A stretch of DNA of 64,000 nt from JAHEJA01 sp965656445. GTDB lineage: Bacteria; Pseudomonadota; Alphaproteobacteria; Rhodobacterales; Rhodobacteraceae. The notes under the pieces were generated by a model. The model made no database searches, was not told where the DNA came from, and worked only from the letters and a program-made list of their open reading frames with translations. Shown here piece by piece: positions 17,315 through 26,664 of this stretch. A program made the translations under genes and the position numbers. The number at the start of each line of letters is the position of its first letter. The first letter of the stretch is position 1. Location: positions 62,001-126,000 of the forward strand of contig CBFHKO010000004.1 of the NCBI GenBank assembly GCA_965656445.1, read 5' to 3'.

Positions 17315-17328
17315 TGTTAGCGTTAACA
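17315..17328. promoter_or_regulatory. Candidate CceR/LacI-type operator upstream of pyk
   Basis: TGTTAGCGTTAACA is an almost perfect palindrome (TGTTA-GCGT-TAACA). From memory, CceR, the LacI-family carbon regulator of Rhodobacter sphaeroides, recognises TGTTANCGNTAACA-like sites at glycolytic and TCA genes; this site fits that pattern. It lies 81 bases from the pyk start and 74 bases from the divergent amidohydrolase start. Confidence 0.55.
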
Positions 17329-17401
17329 CTTTTTCGCGTTATGGCCTATTTCCTTTTGTAGCGCAACTGCCATATGTATTGTGTAAAAAAGTAACAGTGA
17401 C

Positions 17402-18142
17402 ATGACATACGAACCCTATACGATTTATGGAGCAGATAGAACGGCACGTTGGATCGTGACCTGTGATCATGCCTCAAATACCGTTCCTACTGCTGTGAAC
17501 AACGGAAGTTTGGGTATCTCAGAAAGCGATATGAACCGCCATATTGCCTATGATGTCGGTGCAAAAGGTGTGGCTGTTGAGCTGGGCAAATTGTTAAACG
17601 CCCCTGTCATCTGTTCCAATTTTTCGCGCCTCGTTATTGACCCCAATCGTGGCGAAGATGACCCGACGCTTCTGATGAAGCTCTATGATGGAACTATCAT
17701 CGAAGGGAACCGATTTGCAGATGAGACCGAAAAACAGCGCCGCTTGGATCTCTGTCACCGCCCCTATCATCGCGCTGTTGCAGAACTTGCGGCGCAAAGA
17801 GATGACGCGATTTTGGTATCCCTCCATTCTTTCACACCTCAGCTCAAGGGTCGTGCTCCGCGCCCTTGGCACATTGGGATCCTCTCAGCCCAAGATCGAC
17901 GGTTCAACGATGCCATCCTCGCACGCCTTAACGACGAGGATGACCTATGCGTTGGGGATAATGAGCCTTATAATGGGGAGCTCCCGGGTGACAGCATAGA
18001 TCAACATGCCTTGCAGCATGGGCGCTTGAATACTTTGATTGAAATACGCAACGATCTTATTGAAACAGAGAAAAACCAAATCGCATGGGCCAAACGTTTG
18101 GCCCCTATTTTATTGGCAACCCTAACCGATATGGACATATGA
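17402..18142 (+). CDS. N-formylglutamate amidohydrolase family protein
   Basis: A 246-residue member of the HutG2/N-formylglutamate deformylase family, which hydrolyses N-formyl-glutamate in one histidine-degradation route. Recognisable blocks: VTCDHASNTVPT at about 19-30, HIAYDVGAKG near 47, CSNFSRLVIDPNRGEDDPTL, LVSLHSFTPQ, and LIEIRNDLI near the end. No hut genes are nearby, and many family members act on other substrates, so the reaction is a family-level statement. The DUF1244 gene begins one base after its stop, indicating one transcript. Only a weak ribosome site is seen. Confidence 0.86.
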   Translation: MTYEPYTIYGADRTARWIVTCDHASNTVPTAVNNGSLGISESDMNRHIAYDVGAKGVAVELGKLLNAPVICSNFSRLVIDPNRGEDDPTLLMKLYDGTIIEGNRFADETEKQRRLDLCHRPYHRAVAELAAQRDDAILVSLHSFTPQLKGRAPRPWHIGILSAQDRRFNDAILARLNDEDDLCVGDNEPYNGELPGDSIDQHALQHGRLNTLIEIRNDLIETEKNQIAWAKRLAPILLATLTDMDI

Positions 18143-18143
18143 C

Positions 18144-18458
18144 ATGGACGCACAAACACAATTAGAACTAGAAGCCGCCGCCTTTCGCGCCCTTCGTGAA
18201 CACCTCATGGAAAAACGCACTGACGTGCAGAACATCGATATGATGAACCTCGCGGGCTTTTGCAGAAATTGCTTATCCCGTTGGTACCAAGAGGCGGCAA
18301 ACGCGCGCGGGATCGACATGGACAAAACCCAAGCGCGTGAGCAGTTTTATGGAATGAGCATGGATGAGTGGAAAGCAATTTACCAAACAGATGCTAACCA
18401 AGATCAGCAAAAGGCCTTTGACACGGCCTTTGCTGAAAATGTTGGTAAACCCGAATAA
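18144..18458 (+). CDS. DUF1244 family protein
   Basis: A 104-residue protein of a family found in alpha- and gammaproteobacteria with unknown function. The diagnostic centre is present: NIDMMNLAGFCRNCLSRWYQEAA at about 30-52, with two Cys three residues apart, then YGMSMDEWKAIYQ. It follows the amidohydrolase by one base. Its TAA directly abuts the stop codon of the convergent MATE gene. Confidence 0.88.
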   Translation: MDAQTQLELEAAAFRALREHLMEKRTDVQNIDMMNLAGFCRNCLSRWYQEAANARGIDMDKTQAREQFYGMSMDEWKAIYQTDANQDQQKAFDTAFAENVGKPE

Positions 18459-19847
18459 TTAGCGACGGCCATGGAATAATTGGGTGGGTCGCATCACGTT
18501 GACGTGATGCGGCTCGGCCTCTTTGCCCGCAGGATTGTTCATCACACGAAGGGCGAGCAAGGCCGCGATGACCCCAAAGAACAATCCACCGACGAATTGG
18601 CCTGACATAACACCGACTGGCCCATACCATAGCCCACCGAGCCAAACGAATGGAATAGTCCCAATCGTGTGACGCCCCCAATTTGTCCAAGTCGAATAAT
18701 AGGGGTGTCCGAGGTTGTTAAAGCTCGCATTTGCGACAAAAAGCAAACCGTTGAAAAAGAACAACAAGGCCAAAGGTCCACAAAATGCGTAGATCAAAAG
18801 CTGCGCATCCCCTGTCGCATTAAAGGCCATAACAATCAGATCACGCGCAACAAACAATATGCCCGCCATAACAATGACAAAGACACCAACGAAAATGATG
18901 GCATCCCAAAACGTGCGTTTGACCCTATCGTTCAATCCCGCACCATAATTCTGGCCAATTATCGGCCCAACTGCACCAGACAGCGCAAAGACAACTCCAA
19001 AGGCCAATGGCGTGAGACGTCCGATCACAGCCATACCGGCAACCGCATCCTCACCAAACTCTGCCATTGATCGTGTGACATAGGCAGAGCCGATTGGTGT
19101 CGCCAGTTGTGTCAAAATTGCAGGCACTGCGATCCAGAACACGGGAGGCAGGTCACGAAAGAACCCCTCTAAGCGAGGCGTGACAAAACCACCCGTCGCC
19201 TTGTTGACGGAATAGAGCGAGTAACCAGCCAAAGCAAAGCGCGAGGCGACTGTTGCAAGTGCTGCGCCTGTTAAATCGAGGCCTAGTCCAAAGATAAGGA
19301 TCGGATCAAGGATCGCATTCACTAAGCCCCCAAAAATTGTTGCATACATTGCACTCGCGGCAGCCCCGTGTGCCCGTAGAATAGCTCCACCAATAATGCC
19401 GAGGATCATAATAGGGAGGCTAGGAATGATGATGTGCAAATAGCCAGCGGCCAACTCAGCTGTTTCCCCCGTGGCCCCAACAAGGCCAACCAAAAAGGGG
19501 ATATTGACCCAAATGAGAGCCGCGAAAGCCGCCCCGAACAGCAAGCCGTAGAGTAAGTTGTAAACGACCTGTTCCCGTGCGGTGACATCATCCCCTTCAC
19601 CCAGTGAGCGCGCGATAATGGCCCCTGCTGCGATGGCCAAGCCGATCCCAAAGGAGGTTGTGAAAAATAGAATTGATCCCGCATACCCAATGGCGGCCGC
19701 CAATTCGGATTGACCTAGCATTGAGATGAAAATCATGTCCACAAAATCGACAGCGAACATCGCCATCAATCCCAAAGACGCGGTAAACGACATGATCGCC
19801 ACATGTTTCATTGGCGAGCCTGTCACAAATTTAGCTGTTTGACTCAT
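18459..19847 (-). CDS. MATE family efflux transporter
   Basis: A 462-residue membrane protein with about twelve hydrophobic helices, arranged as two similar halves; the loop-rich pattern (GLMAMFAVDFVDMIFISMLGQSELAAAIGYAG near the start) is that of Na+- or H+-coupled multidrug exporters. The ATG at 19847 with AAGGGG eight bases upstream is preferred to a GTG three codons earlier. It follows gltX by about 32 bases on the same strand and may be read from it. Substrate not predictable. Confidence 0.92.
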   Translation of the reverse strand: MSQTAKFVTGSPMKHVAIMSFTASLGLMAMFAVDFVDMIFISMLGQSELAAAIGYAGSILFFTTSFGIGLAIAAGAIIARSLGEGDDVTAREQVVYNLLYGLLFGAAFAALIWVNIPFLVGLVGATGETAELAAGYLHIIIPSLPIMILGIIGGAILRAHGAAASAMYATIFGGLVNAILDPILIFGLGLDLTGAALATVASRFALAGYSLYSVNKATGGFVTPRLEGFFRDLPPVFWIAVPAILTQLATPIGSAYVTRSMAEFGEDAVAGMAVIGRLTPLAFGVVFALSGAVGPIIGQNYGAGLNDRVKRTFWDAIIFVGVFVIVMAGILFVARDLIVMAFNATGDAQLLIYAFCGPLALLFFFNGLLFVANASFNNLGHPYYSTWTNWGRHTIGTIPFVWLGGLWYGPVGVMSGQFVGGLFFGVIAALLALRVMNNPAGKEAEPHHVNVMRPTQLFHGRR

Positions 19848-19879
19848 TATATGCACCCCTTAGAGGACGCATACTTATG

Positions 19880-21205
19880 TTATTTCCGCGCTTTTACAAC
19901 CTGCAAGAGCGGCATAAGTGCGGACATATCGGGCCCGTGCGACTGTCCCGTCAAAGCCTTACGCAAAGGCATAAATAATCCTTTGCCTTTTCGACCTGTG
20001 GCTTCTTTGACCTCAGTGGTCCATGTCTTCCACGTCTCGGCATTAAAGGGCGCGTCTGGCAAGAGAGCCATCGCTTGCTCAACAAAGTCGCGGTCTTCAT
20101 CGTCAATGACAGGATCAACGCCATTTGACATCAAATCCCACCATGACGCCATATCACCACGTGTTGTGATATTTTCACGAGTCACATTCCAGAATTGCTC
20201 TGCTAACTCAGCTGGAACCCCAAGCGCCGCAATATCCTCAGACACCGCAGCTAGGTCTAAATCCTGAAGATACTTGTGTGTCAGAGGGAACAGATCGTTG
20301 ACGTCAAACTTTGTTGGCGCAGATCCGAATTGCGAAATGTCAAATCCTTCGGCGATGTCATCAAGGTTGCTGCGCAATTCAACAGGCTGACTTGATCCCA
20401 GACGCGCAAGAAGGCTTAACAAGGCGGCGGGTTCAACACCCTGCTCTCGCAAATCACGAAGGGCAAGCGTGCCAAGGCGCTTGGACAAGCCTTCGCCTTG
20501 TGGACCTGTAAGCAATGAGTGATGCGCAAATGAGGGCACGTCACCACCGATGGCTTGGATCATTTGAATTTGTGTGGCCGTATTTGTGATGTGATCTGAG
20601 CCGCGCACAACATGCGTGACAGCCATGTCAACATCATCCACGACAGAGGCCAAAGTGTACAAAAACTGTCCATCCGCGCGGATCAAGACGGGATCGGACA
20701 CAGAGGCCGCATCGATAGAAATATCGCCCAAAACGCCATCGTTCCAATTGATGCGCTCTTGATCCAACATAAAGCGCCAGTGCCCCGCACCGCGTTCGGA
20801 GCGCATGGCCTCTTTGTCAGCATCCGACAAAGAGAGAGCAGCACGATCATAAACAGGGGGCTTGCCCATGTTGAGTTGCTTTTTACGCTTAAGATCCAAT
20901 TCCGTGGGCGTCTCAAAGCATTCATAGAACCGACCCATGTCGCGCAATTTATCAGCTGCGGCATGATAGCGATCTAATCTATGAGATTGCTGTTCAACCC
21001 TGTCCCAATGAAGCCCAAGCCATTCCAAATCACGTTTGATCCCATCAACGTATTCTTGTTTCGACCGCTCAGGATCCGTATCATCAATCCGCAAGATAAA
21101 CGTACCGTCCGACTTGCGGGCGATCAAATAGTTCATCAACGCTGTGCGTAGATTGCCAATATGAAGATAGCCTGTCGGCGATGGGGCAAAACGTGTGGTT
21201 GTCAT
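19880..21205 (-). CDS. gltX: Glutamyl-tRNA synthetase
   Basis: Class I synthetase of 441 residues. HIGH-like motif in FAPSPTGYLHIGNLRTAL at 5-22; the KMSKS-equivalent is GLSKRLG near 240. The C-terminal anticodon-binding part is shorter than in 470-residue enzymes; alphaproteobacteria often have two gltX genes, of which this resembles the shorter one. Whether it charges tRNA-Glu only or also tRNA-Gln is not visible. ATG 21205 is preceded by AGGAG; a 10-codon extension has no support. Confidence 0.93.
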   Translation of the reverse strand: MTTTRFAPSPTGYLHIGNLRTALMNYLIARKSDGTFILRIDDTDPERSKQEYVDGIKRDLEWLGLHWDRVEQQSHRLDRYHAAADKLRDMGRFYECFETPTELDLKRKKQLNMGKPPVYDRAALSLSDADKEAMRSERGAGHWRFMLDQERINWNDGVLGDISIDAASVSDPVLIRADGQFLYTLASVVDDVDMAVTHVVRGSDHITNTATQIQMIQAIGGDVPSFAHHSLLTGPQGEGLSKRLGTLALRDLREQGVEPAALLSLLARLGSSQPVELRSNLDDIAEGFDISQFGSAPTKFDVNDLFPLTHKYLQDLDLAAVSEDIAALGVPAELAEQFWNVTRENITTRGDMASWWDLMSNGVDPVIDDEDRDFVEQAMALLPDAPFNAETWKTWTTEVKEATGRKGKGLFMPLRKALTGQSHGPDMSALMPLLQVVKARK

Positions 21206-21262
21206 CTGAGTCTCCTGTTGGGGACCGTCTCTCACAAGAGACAGGATTTGTCCAGTAAATGC

Positions 21263-21691
21263 CTAGGTTGCATCCACAGGCCAAATTTTATTCAAGTCAG
21301 CCAAACCCTGTTTAATAAGGCGCTCTAAAACCACCACATCAATATCGGCAAGCTTGTTCACATAGAGACATGATTTTCCAAGCTTGTGCTTACCCAAATC
21401 TTTTAGCAGGTCACTATAATCCGCATATCCGGGCATGATATAAATGGATAAATTCGCTTTGCGTGGGGAATAACCCGTCGCTAAAAAATCCCCTTCACGA
21501 CCCGAGGCATAGCGATAATGGTAGCGCCCATACCCAATAATACTTGGCCCCCACATCACAGGGTCATATCCCGTGGCATCCTTGAAAATCGCCTTCAACT
21601 GTATTGCATCAGCTTGCCGTTGTTTATGCTCAATTGATGCCAAAAATGCGTCTACATTCACATCCGTTGCTTGCGTTTTATTTTCGCTCAT
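21263..21691 (-). CDS. DUF1801 (YdhG-like) domain protein
   Basis: A 142-residue protein with the DUF1801 fold signature: VMWGPSIIGYGRYHYRYASGREGDF and LSIYIMPGY, ending in LGKSCLYVNKLADIDVVVLERLI. The family is widespread with no established role. The ATG at 21691 (AAGGA seven bases upstream) is preferred over a TTG two codons earlier. Divergent from the metallo-beta-lactamase gene, with which it shares a promoter region of about 70 bases. Confidence 0.85.
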   Translation of the reverse strand: MSENKTQATDVNVDAFLASIEHKQRQADAIQLKAIFKDATGYDPVMWGPSIIGYGRYHYRYASGREGDFLATGYSPRKANLSIYIMPGYADYSDLLKDLGKHKLGKSCLYVNKLADIDVVVLERLIKQGLADLNKIWPVDAT

Positions 21692-21763
21692 ATTCAAATT
21701 CCTTTATTTATAGATTTTATAAGCTATGTTTATCCAACAGGGTTCTACGTCGAGGATAATATT

Positions 21764-22681
21764 ATGAAATCACCTTACATTTTAAAACGCAGAAGTTTTT
21801 TAGCAGGGTCCGCCGCGCTTGTTGCCGGATCTAGCGTGCAAGCAGCCGCGCCAATGCTTGGCTCGTCCATGGCGACGCATCGTCGATTTCAGCTTGGCGA
21901 TTTTGAAGTCACAACGATTCTAGCGAACACCACGACAATCAAAAATGACCCTCAGGGAATTTTTGGCCTTAATGTGTCAAAAGAAGAATTCGTTGAGGTC
22001 ACAGAAGCCGCACATTTGCCAACAGACCAGTTTCAGATGTTCTACACACCAACCGTCGTTAATACAGGCAAAGAGCTTGTGTTGTTTGACACGGGCCAAA
22101 ACGCATCAGGCACCGTGGCTGCGTTGAATTCGGCGGGCTATAGTGCCGATCAAATCGACAAAGTTGTCTTGACCCATTTCCATGGCGACCATGTCGGCGG
22201 GCTTCATTCAGGTGACGAGCGCACGTTCAAAAACGCGACCTACTATTGTGGAAATGCCGAATTCGAAGATTGGGATTTCTCTGGCGATAACACTTTTGAA
22301 GCCCAAGTGCGTCCCCTTGAGGATGAATTGAACTTCATTGACCCTGAGGATGATGTGGCATCAGGCATCACGGCCGTTGACGCGTCGGGCCACACAGTTG
22401 GGCATATGGGCTTTATGATCGAAAGCAACGGAAAACAGCTCTTCTTGGGCGGTGACTTTGCAAATCATTATATCTGGTCTTTGGCCTATCCTGATTGGGA
22501 ATTGCGCTTTGATAGAGATCGTGAAAAGGCCGCCCAAACGCGTCGCCGCTTGCTATCAATGCTGGCAACAGACAAGATCCCATTCGTCGGATACCACATG
22601 CCATGGCCAAGTGTCGGATATGTCGAAACGCGCGAAGATGGGTTCACATACGTGCCAACAAGCTATCAACTTATGCTCTAA
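21764..22681 (+). CDS. Tat-exported metallo-beta-lactamase-fold hydrolase
   Basis: A 305-residue MBL-fold protein. KRRSFLAGSAALVAG at 8-22 is a twin-arginine signal (R9-R10 plus SFLxG), with cleavage probably after AQAAA-type sequence near residue 28-29. The metal motif HFHGDH lies at 138-143, with GHTVGH and GGDFANH as later ligands. It resembles the quorum-quenching-lactonase/AidC-like branch of periplasmic MBL hydrolases, but substrate is not decided. ATG 21764 follows GAGGA; the frame is open 31 codons upstream. Its last 11 bases overlap the convergent Hsp70-like gene. Confidence 0.85.
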   Translation: MKSPYILKRRSFLAGSAALVAGSSVQAAAPMLGSSMATHRRFQLGDFEVTTILANTTTIKNDPQGIFGLNVSKEEFVEVTEAAHLPTDQFQMFYTPTVVNTGKELVLFDTGQNASGTVAALNSAGYSADQIDKVVLTHFHGDHVGGLHSGDERTFKNATYYCGNAEFEDWDFSGDNTFEAQVRPLEDELNFIDPEDDVASGITAVDASGHTVGHMGFMIESNGKQLFLGGDFANHYIWSLAYPDWELRFDRDREKAAQTRRRLLSMLATDKIPFVGYHMPWPSVGYVETREDGFTYVPTSYQLML

Positions 22682-23930
22682 CCTCATTGACGGATTGGAT
22701 TGCCAGTCCGTCAACAATCGCCGTAAAGATTGTATCTTGGTGAATTTCGGGTTTGTCGAACACTTGGTTAATCGCCTCAACGACAAACCCCATTAAGCTC
22801 GACCCTCCGACCAAGACGATATCTTGAATATCGCGCACGTCTAGATCGGCCTTTGCGACAGTGTCACGCATGGCGGTCATAAGATCCTCTTGAAGGGCGC
22901 TGATATCCTGCATCATTTGTTTATATGAAATTTCGACTGCGATGGGGTCGGACAAGAAATCCAATTGCGCATCAAAGCGACCTCGGGTGGCGTTGCTTTT
23001 GATTTTCGCCGCCTCAACACTGAAGGCAAGATCGTGACCATATTGATATTCGATGAGTTCCACCAATCTCGTGAACGGGGTCTTATCAATGCTATCGCGC
23101 AGCAGCTCTTTGGCGAACTTTAGAGACGCGGGATCGTAAAAAAAGGGAATTTTCTCCCATCTGCTGAGGTCATGAAAAATATGATTGGGCGCGGACAGAA
23201 CATTGCCCCCCATCGCACTTTGAACGGAATGGCCGCGGCCAAAGTGCGGCATGACTTGGGTAAAATTCAAAATGCGATCAAAATCAGTCCCCCCGATCCG
23301 CACACCATAAGAGGCTATGACCTCAAGGGGGCTCCCAGACTTAAACACCGTGAAATCCGATGTTCCGCCACCAATATCAACGACCAACCCCACCCTATTT
23401 GGCGCAAGCTTGCCACCCAAACTATAAGCTGCGGCTTCGGGTTCAGGGCAAAATTGAATATCGCTAAATCCAGCGCGGCGATAACATTCCAACAAATCTT
23501 TCTCTGCTTGTGCATTGCGGTCCTCGTCAATGGAATGAAATCGCACAGGACGACCAGAAAGAACCGCGTCAAACGTCAATCCAGTCGCAGCCTCAGACCT
23601 CTGTTTAATATCCCGCAAGAACGCAGATATAACGTCATAAAAGTCCAACCTCTTGCGCCCGAGCAGTCTTTGCTCTGGCATCAAGCTTGTTCCAAGAACA
23701 CTTTTGAGGGCGCGCATATATCGCCCTTCTTCTCCTTGGATGAGGGCAGAGTTTGCACGCGTGCCAATCTCCATTTTCGCAACAGACTGTGGGAAAAACA
23801 CAGCCGTCGGGATCGTCGCTTGGTTCGTTTCAAGTTGAATATGGCGAACGTCGCCATCTAAGCAACAAGCTGCCGCCGTGTTAGATGTTCCAAAATCAAT
23901 TGCTAATCTCTGTGTCATCGTAAACGCCAT
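22671..23930 (-). CDS. Hsp70-family protein with ATPase domain only (YegD-like)
   Basis: A 419-residue protein with the actin/Hsp70 ATPase fold: phosphate-1 AIDFGTSNTA at about 9-18, phosphate-2 VVDIGGGTSDF around 190, and the adenosine motif IVLVGGSSLMG near 390. There is no peptide-binding domain after it, so it is not a normal DnaK; it resembles E. coli YegD. Function is unknown; a chaperone-like or regulatory ATPase is the family guess. Two in-frame ATGs (23930, 23918) are possible. It is divergent from the flavoprotein at 24050. Confidence 0.85.
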   Translation of the reverse strand: MAFTMTQRLAIDFGTSNTAAACCLDGDVRHIQLETNQATIPTAVFFPQSVAKMEIGTRANSALIQGEEGRYMRALKSVLGTSLMPEQRLLGRKRLDFYDVISAFLRDIKQRSEAATGLTFDAVLSGRPVRFHSIDEDRNAQAEKDLLECYRRAGFSDIQFCPEPEAAAYSLGGKLAPNRVGLVVDIGGGTSDFTVFKSGSPLEVIASYGVRIGGTDFDRILNFTQVMPHFGRGHSVQSAMGGNVLSAPNHIFHDLSRWEKIPFFYDPASLKFAKELLRDSIDKTPFTRLVELIEYQYGHDLAFSVEAAKIKSNATRGRFDAQLDFLSDPIAVEISYKQMMQDISALQEDLMTAMRDTVAKADLDVRDIQDIVLVGGSSLMGFVVEAINQVFDKPEIHQDTIFTAIVDGLAIQSVNEVRA

Positions 23931-24049
23931 ACTCTGTCGAAAGCGTCGTCAATACGGTAAACTTTATAGGACAACAAGAGCGATGATTTATTGACCCTCT
24001 GTAAGATGCGCAATAGCGTCACATAGATCGAAACATTGAGGCGAACGAG

Positions 24050-25300
24050 ATGCCAAAACTTGACCACCCAATCGTCGTGATCGGCGCAGGCATCTGTGGC
24101 GTTTCAACCGCACTTTGGCTGCGGCGCTTTGGTCATGACGTCGTCCTCATTGATCGCGACACCCCTGGCATGGGCGCCTCTTATGGAAATGCTGGGTTAT
24201 TGGCGCAATGGGCCGTGGTGCCTGTAACGACGCCAGACCTTTGGCAGCAGATTCCGAAATATCTACTTAGCCCCAATAGCCCTCTCTTTTTACAATGGAG
24301 CTACTTGCCTAAGATGTTGCCATGGCTCGCACGCTACATGAGCCATGCCACCGACGCAAAAACCCACAAGATTGTAGATGCGCTGACGCCCCTCTTGGGG
24401 GATGCCGTGGAACAACATAAATCACTGGTGCACGGAACGCCTCTCGAAAACTGGATCGTGAACAGCAAACTGAGCTACGCCTATCGTTCAAGGGATGAAT
24501 TTGAACGGGATGCTTACGGATGGTCGTTGAAACAAACCGCTGGGTTCACTCCGACTTTGTTAACGGGCCACGACGTTCAAGAAGCAGAACCTATTCTCGG
24601 GCACGCCATTCAATGCCTTGCCGTATTAGAGGGGCAAGGGCATATCCTAAACCCTGCGCAATACATCCAAGAGATGGTCCAGTATTTCCAAGCCGAAGGT
24701 GGCAAATTCGTCCAAGCCGATTTCCTAGATTTCAAGAAGGTCGGCGTGCATGTGAGCGAAGTCTTAACATCCCAAGGTACGTTTCCCTGTTCCAAGGCAG
24801 TCATCACCGCAGGGATTTGGTCCAAAGACGTGATGCGCAAATTGGGTCTATCTGTTCCATTAGAAACCGAACGCGGATATCATGTAATCTTTGAAAACCC
24901 GTCGATTATGCCGAACGACCCAATGATGATGACAACTGGAAAATTCGGTGTGACACCTATGGAGATGGGATTGCGATGTGCCGGAACCGTGGAACTAGGC
25001 AGCACCCAAAAAGCCGCTTCAAAGGCGCCTGTTCAGCTGATCTATAAATATGCAAAAGAAGCGTTCCCAGATCTCGCTTTTAGTGGGACGCAAGAATGGA
25101 TGGGGTTTAGACCATCAACTCCTGATAGCTTGCCATTGATTGGGGAACTGGGGCAGAGTGGGATTTATACTGGGTTTGGCCATCAACACATTGGTTTGAC
25201 CGCGGGACCAAAAACGGGGCGATTGATTGCCCAGATGATTTCAGATCAACCAAGTAATCAGGACCTGACCCCATTTGACCCTAATCGTTACGCTGTTTGA
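24050..25300 (+). CDS. FAD-dependent D-amino-acid dehydrogenase-like oxidoreductase (DadA type)
   Basis: A 416-residue DAO-superfamily flavoprotein. The Rossmann motif VVIGAGICGVSTALWLRRFG opens the protein, GMGASYGNAGLL follows at the FAD-binding site, and the end has GFRPSTPDSLPLIGELGQSGIYTGFGHQHIGLT, typical of DadA. Such enzymes oxidise D-amino acids and pass electrons to the quinone pool on the inner membrane. Substrate range is not readable. GAGG lies eight bases before the ATG. A repeat copy with a GGGGGC stem follows the stop. Confidence 0.88.
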   Translation: MPKLDHPIVVIGAGICGVSTALWLRRFGHDVVLIDRDTPGMGASYGNAGLLAQWAVVPVTTPDLWQQIPKYLLSPNSPLFLQWSYLPKMLPWLARYMSHATDAKTHKIVDALTPLLGDAVEQHKSLVHGTPLENWIVNSKLSYAYRSRDEFERDAYGWSLKQTAGFTPTLLTGHDVQEAEPILGHAIQCLAVLEGQGHILNPAQYIQEMVQYFQAEGGKFVQADFLDFKKVGVHVSEVLTSQGTFPCSKAVITAGIWSKDVMRKLGLSVPLETERGYHVIFENPSIMPNDPMMMTTGKFGVTPMEMGLRCAGTVELGSTQKAASKAPVQLIYKYAKEAFPDLAFSGTQEWMGFRPSTPDSLPLIGELGQSGIYTGFGHQHIGLTAGPKTGRLIAQMISDQPSNQDLTPFDPNRYAV

Positions 25301-25304
25301 TCAT

Positions 25305-25354
25305 GGGGGCTTTGCCCCCAAACCCCCAGAGTATTTGCACAAAGCTGAAGATTA
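25305..25354 (+). repeat. Dispersed 3'-end repeat, copy 4
   Basis: GGGGGC-TTT-GCCCCC hairpin (25304-25319 region), then CCCCCAGAGTATTTGCAC and AAAGCTGAAGA. It starts four bases after the flavoprotein stop and runs into the stop codon of the convergent CoA ligase gene (25352-25354). The stem may act as a transcription terminator although no T run follows it directly. Confidence 0.7.
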
Positions 25355-26572
25355 GTCATATTTCCTTTGATCTTCGATCACGAGACCATCCTTTGGTAAT
25401 GACCCAATGGCATGCAATTCAACGCGCCCCTTGAGCTTCAGAGCATCAACAACGGCCGCCTCAAAACGAGCCTGATCCGTCGCCTCTGTTTCAAGTTGAA
25501 CAGTCATGGCGTCCATTTCTCCGTCGCGTGTTGCAACAATACGCGCCTTATGGATGTCTGGGTTTTGTGCGACCAAGGTTGCCACCTGCTCAGGGCGCAC
25601 AAACATTCCTTTGATCTTGGTTGTTTGATCTGCGCGGCCCATCCACCCTTTGATCCGCATATTGGTGCGCCCACAAGGAGAGGTGCCCGTCATGATCGCG
25701 CTCAAGTCTCCAGTCGCAAAGCGGATAAGAGGATAGTCAGGGTTAAGCGTCGTTACCACAACTTCACCCACCTCACCATGTGGAACAGGAATATTTGAGC
25801 CAGGCGTGACAATTTCAACAATCACACCTTCATCAACAATCATCCCTTCGATCGCGTCACTTTCATAGGCGATATTTCCAAGGTCGGCGGTTGCGTAGTT
25901 TTGCAAACATTTGATACCGCGATCCTGATATTCTTGCCTCAGTGATGGGAACAAAGCCCCTCCTCCAACGGCGGCCTTGGTTATAGATAGGGTTTCCCCC
26001 ATAGCTTCTGCTTTGTCCAAAATGATTTTAAGGTAATCAGGCGTTCCCGCATAAGCCGTTGCTCCAATATCGACAGCCGCCCGTACCTGTAATTCAGTTT
26101 GACCAACACCCGCTGGAATGACGGAGGCCCCAACAGCACGCGCTCCGTTTTCAAAGATCATGCCCGCAGGTGTGAGATGATATCCAAAACAGTTTTGAAC
26201 AATGTCGTGTGACTCGACCCCAACAGCGTGCAAGAAACGACCTATCCGCCACCAATCATGGCTCGTTCCACCAGGCTCGTAAATTGGTCCAGGTGATTGG
26301 AAGATATGTGAAAATTCGGACACATTTAAGGTAGAAAATCCACCCAAGATATTTCCCTTATTTTGACGACCGACCAAGTCTGATTTACGTAAAACAGGAA
26401 GTGTCGCGAGCGCATCAATTGACGTAATACCCTCAGGATCCACGTCCCTCAAACTCTCACTATAACCACTCAAAGCCTTGGCGCGCGCAACCTGAACTGG
26501 CAACTCATTGGCCAAATCACTGGCCCGCTGATCATCGCTGCGTGTTTCTAATGCATCAAAATATGTCATCAT
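25352..26572 (-). CDS. Phenylacetate-CoA ligase-like (PaaK family) AMP-dependent ligase
   Basis: A 406-residue ANL-superfamily protein of PaaK type, activating a carboxylic acid with ATP to an acyl-CoA. Family features include LPVLRKSDLVGRQ, GTPDYLKIILDKAE, NYATADLGNIAYE, the GEVVVTTLNPDYPLIRFATGDLS block and GRADQTTKIKGMFVRPEQV near residue 330 from the start, the hinge and C-terminal-domain motif. True phenylacetate specificity is not shown and no paa genes are near. Paired ATGs at 26572/26569 follow AAAGG. It is the last gene of the ligase-Liv-transporter block; its acid may be what the transporter imports. Confidence 0.85.
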   Translation of the reverse strand: MMTYFDALETRSDDQRASDLANELPVQVARAKALSGYSESLRDVDPEGITSIDALATLPVLRKSDLVGRQNKGNILGGFSTLNVSEFSHIFQSPGPIYEPGGTSHDWWRIGRFLHAVGVESHDIVQNCFGYHLTPAGMIFENGARAVGASVIPAGVGQTELQVRAAVDIGATAYAGTPDYLKIILDKAEAMGETLSITKAAVGGGALFPSLRQEYQDRGIKCLQNYATADLGNIAYESDAIEGMIVDEGVIVEIVTPGSNIPVPHGEVGEVVVTTLNPDYPLIRFATGDLSAIMTGTSPCGRTNMRIKGWMGRADQTTKIKGMFVRPEQVATLVAQNPDIHKARIVATRDGEMDAMTVQLETEATDQARFEAAVVDALKLKGRVELHAIGSLPKDGLVIEDQRKYD

Positions 26573-26664
26573 TGGTGCCTTTCCATATCGGCGAAATCCC
26601 AATCCGAGTGGTCACAAAGTGACCACGAGATTACCAGCGTCCTGCACAGCAGGACACAATAAGG

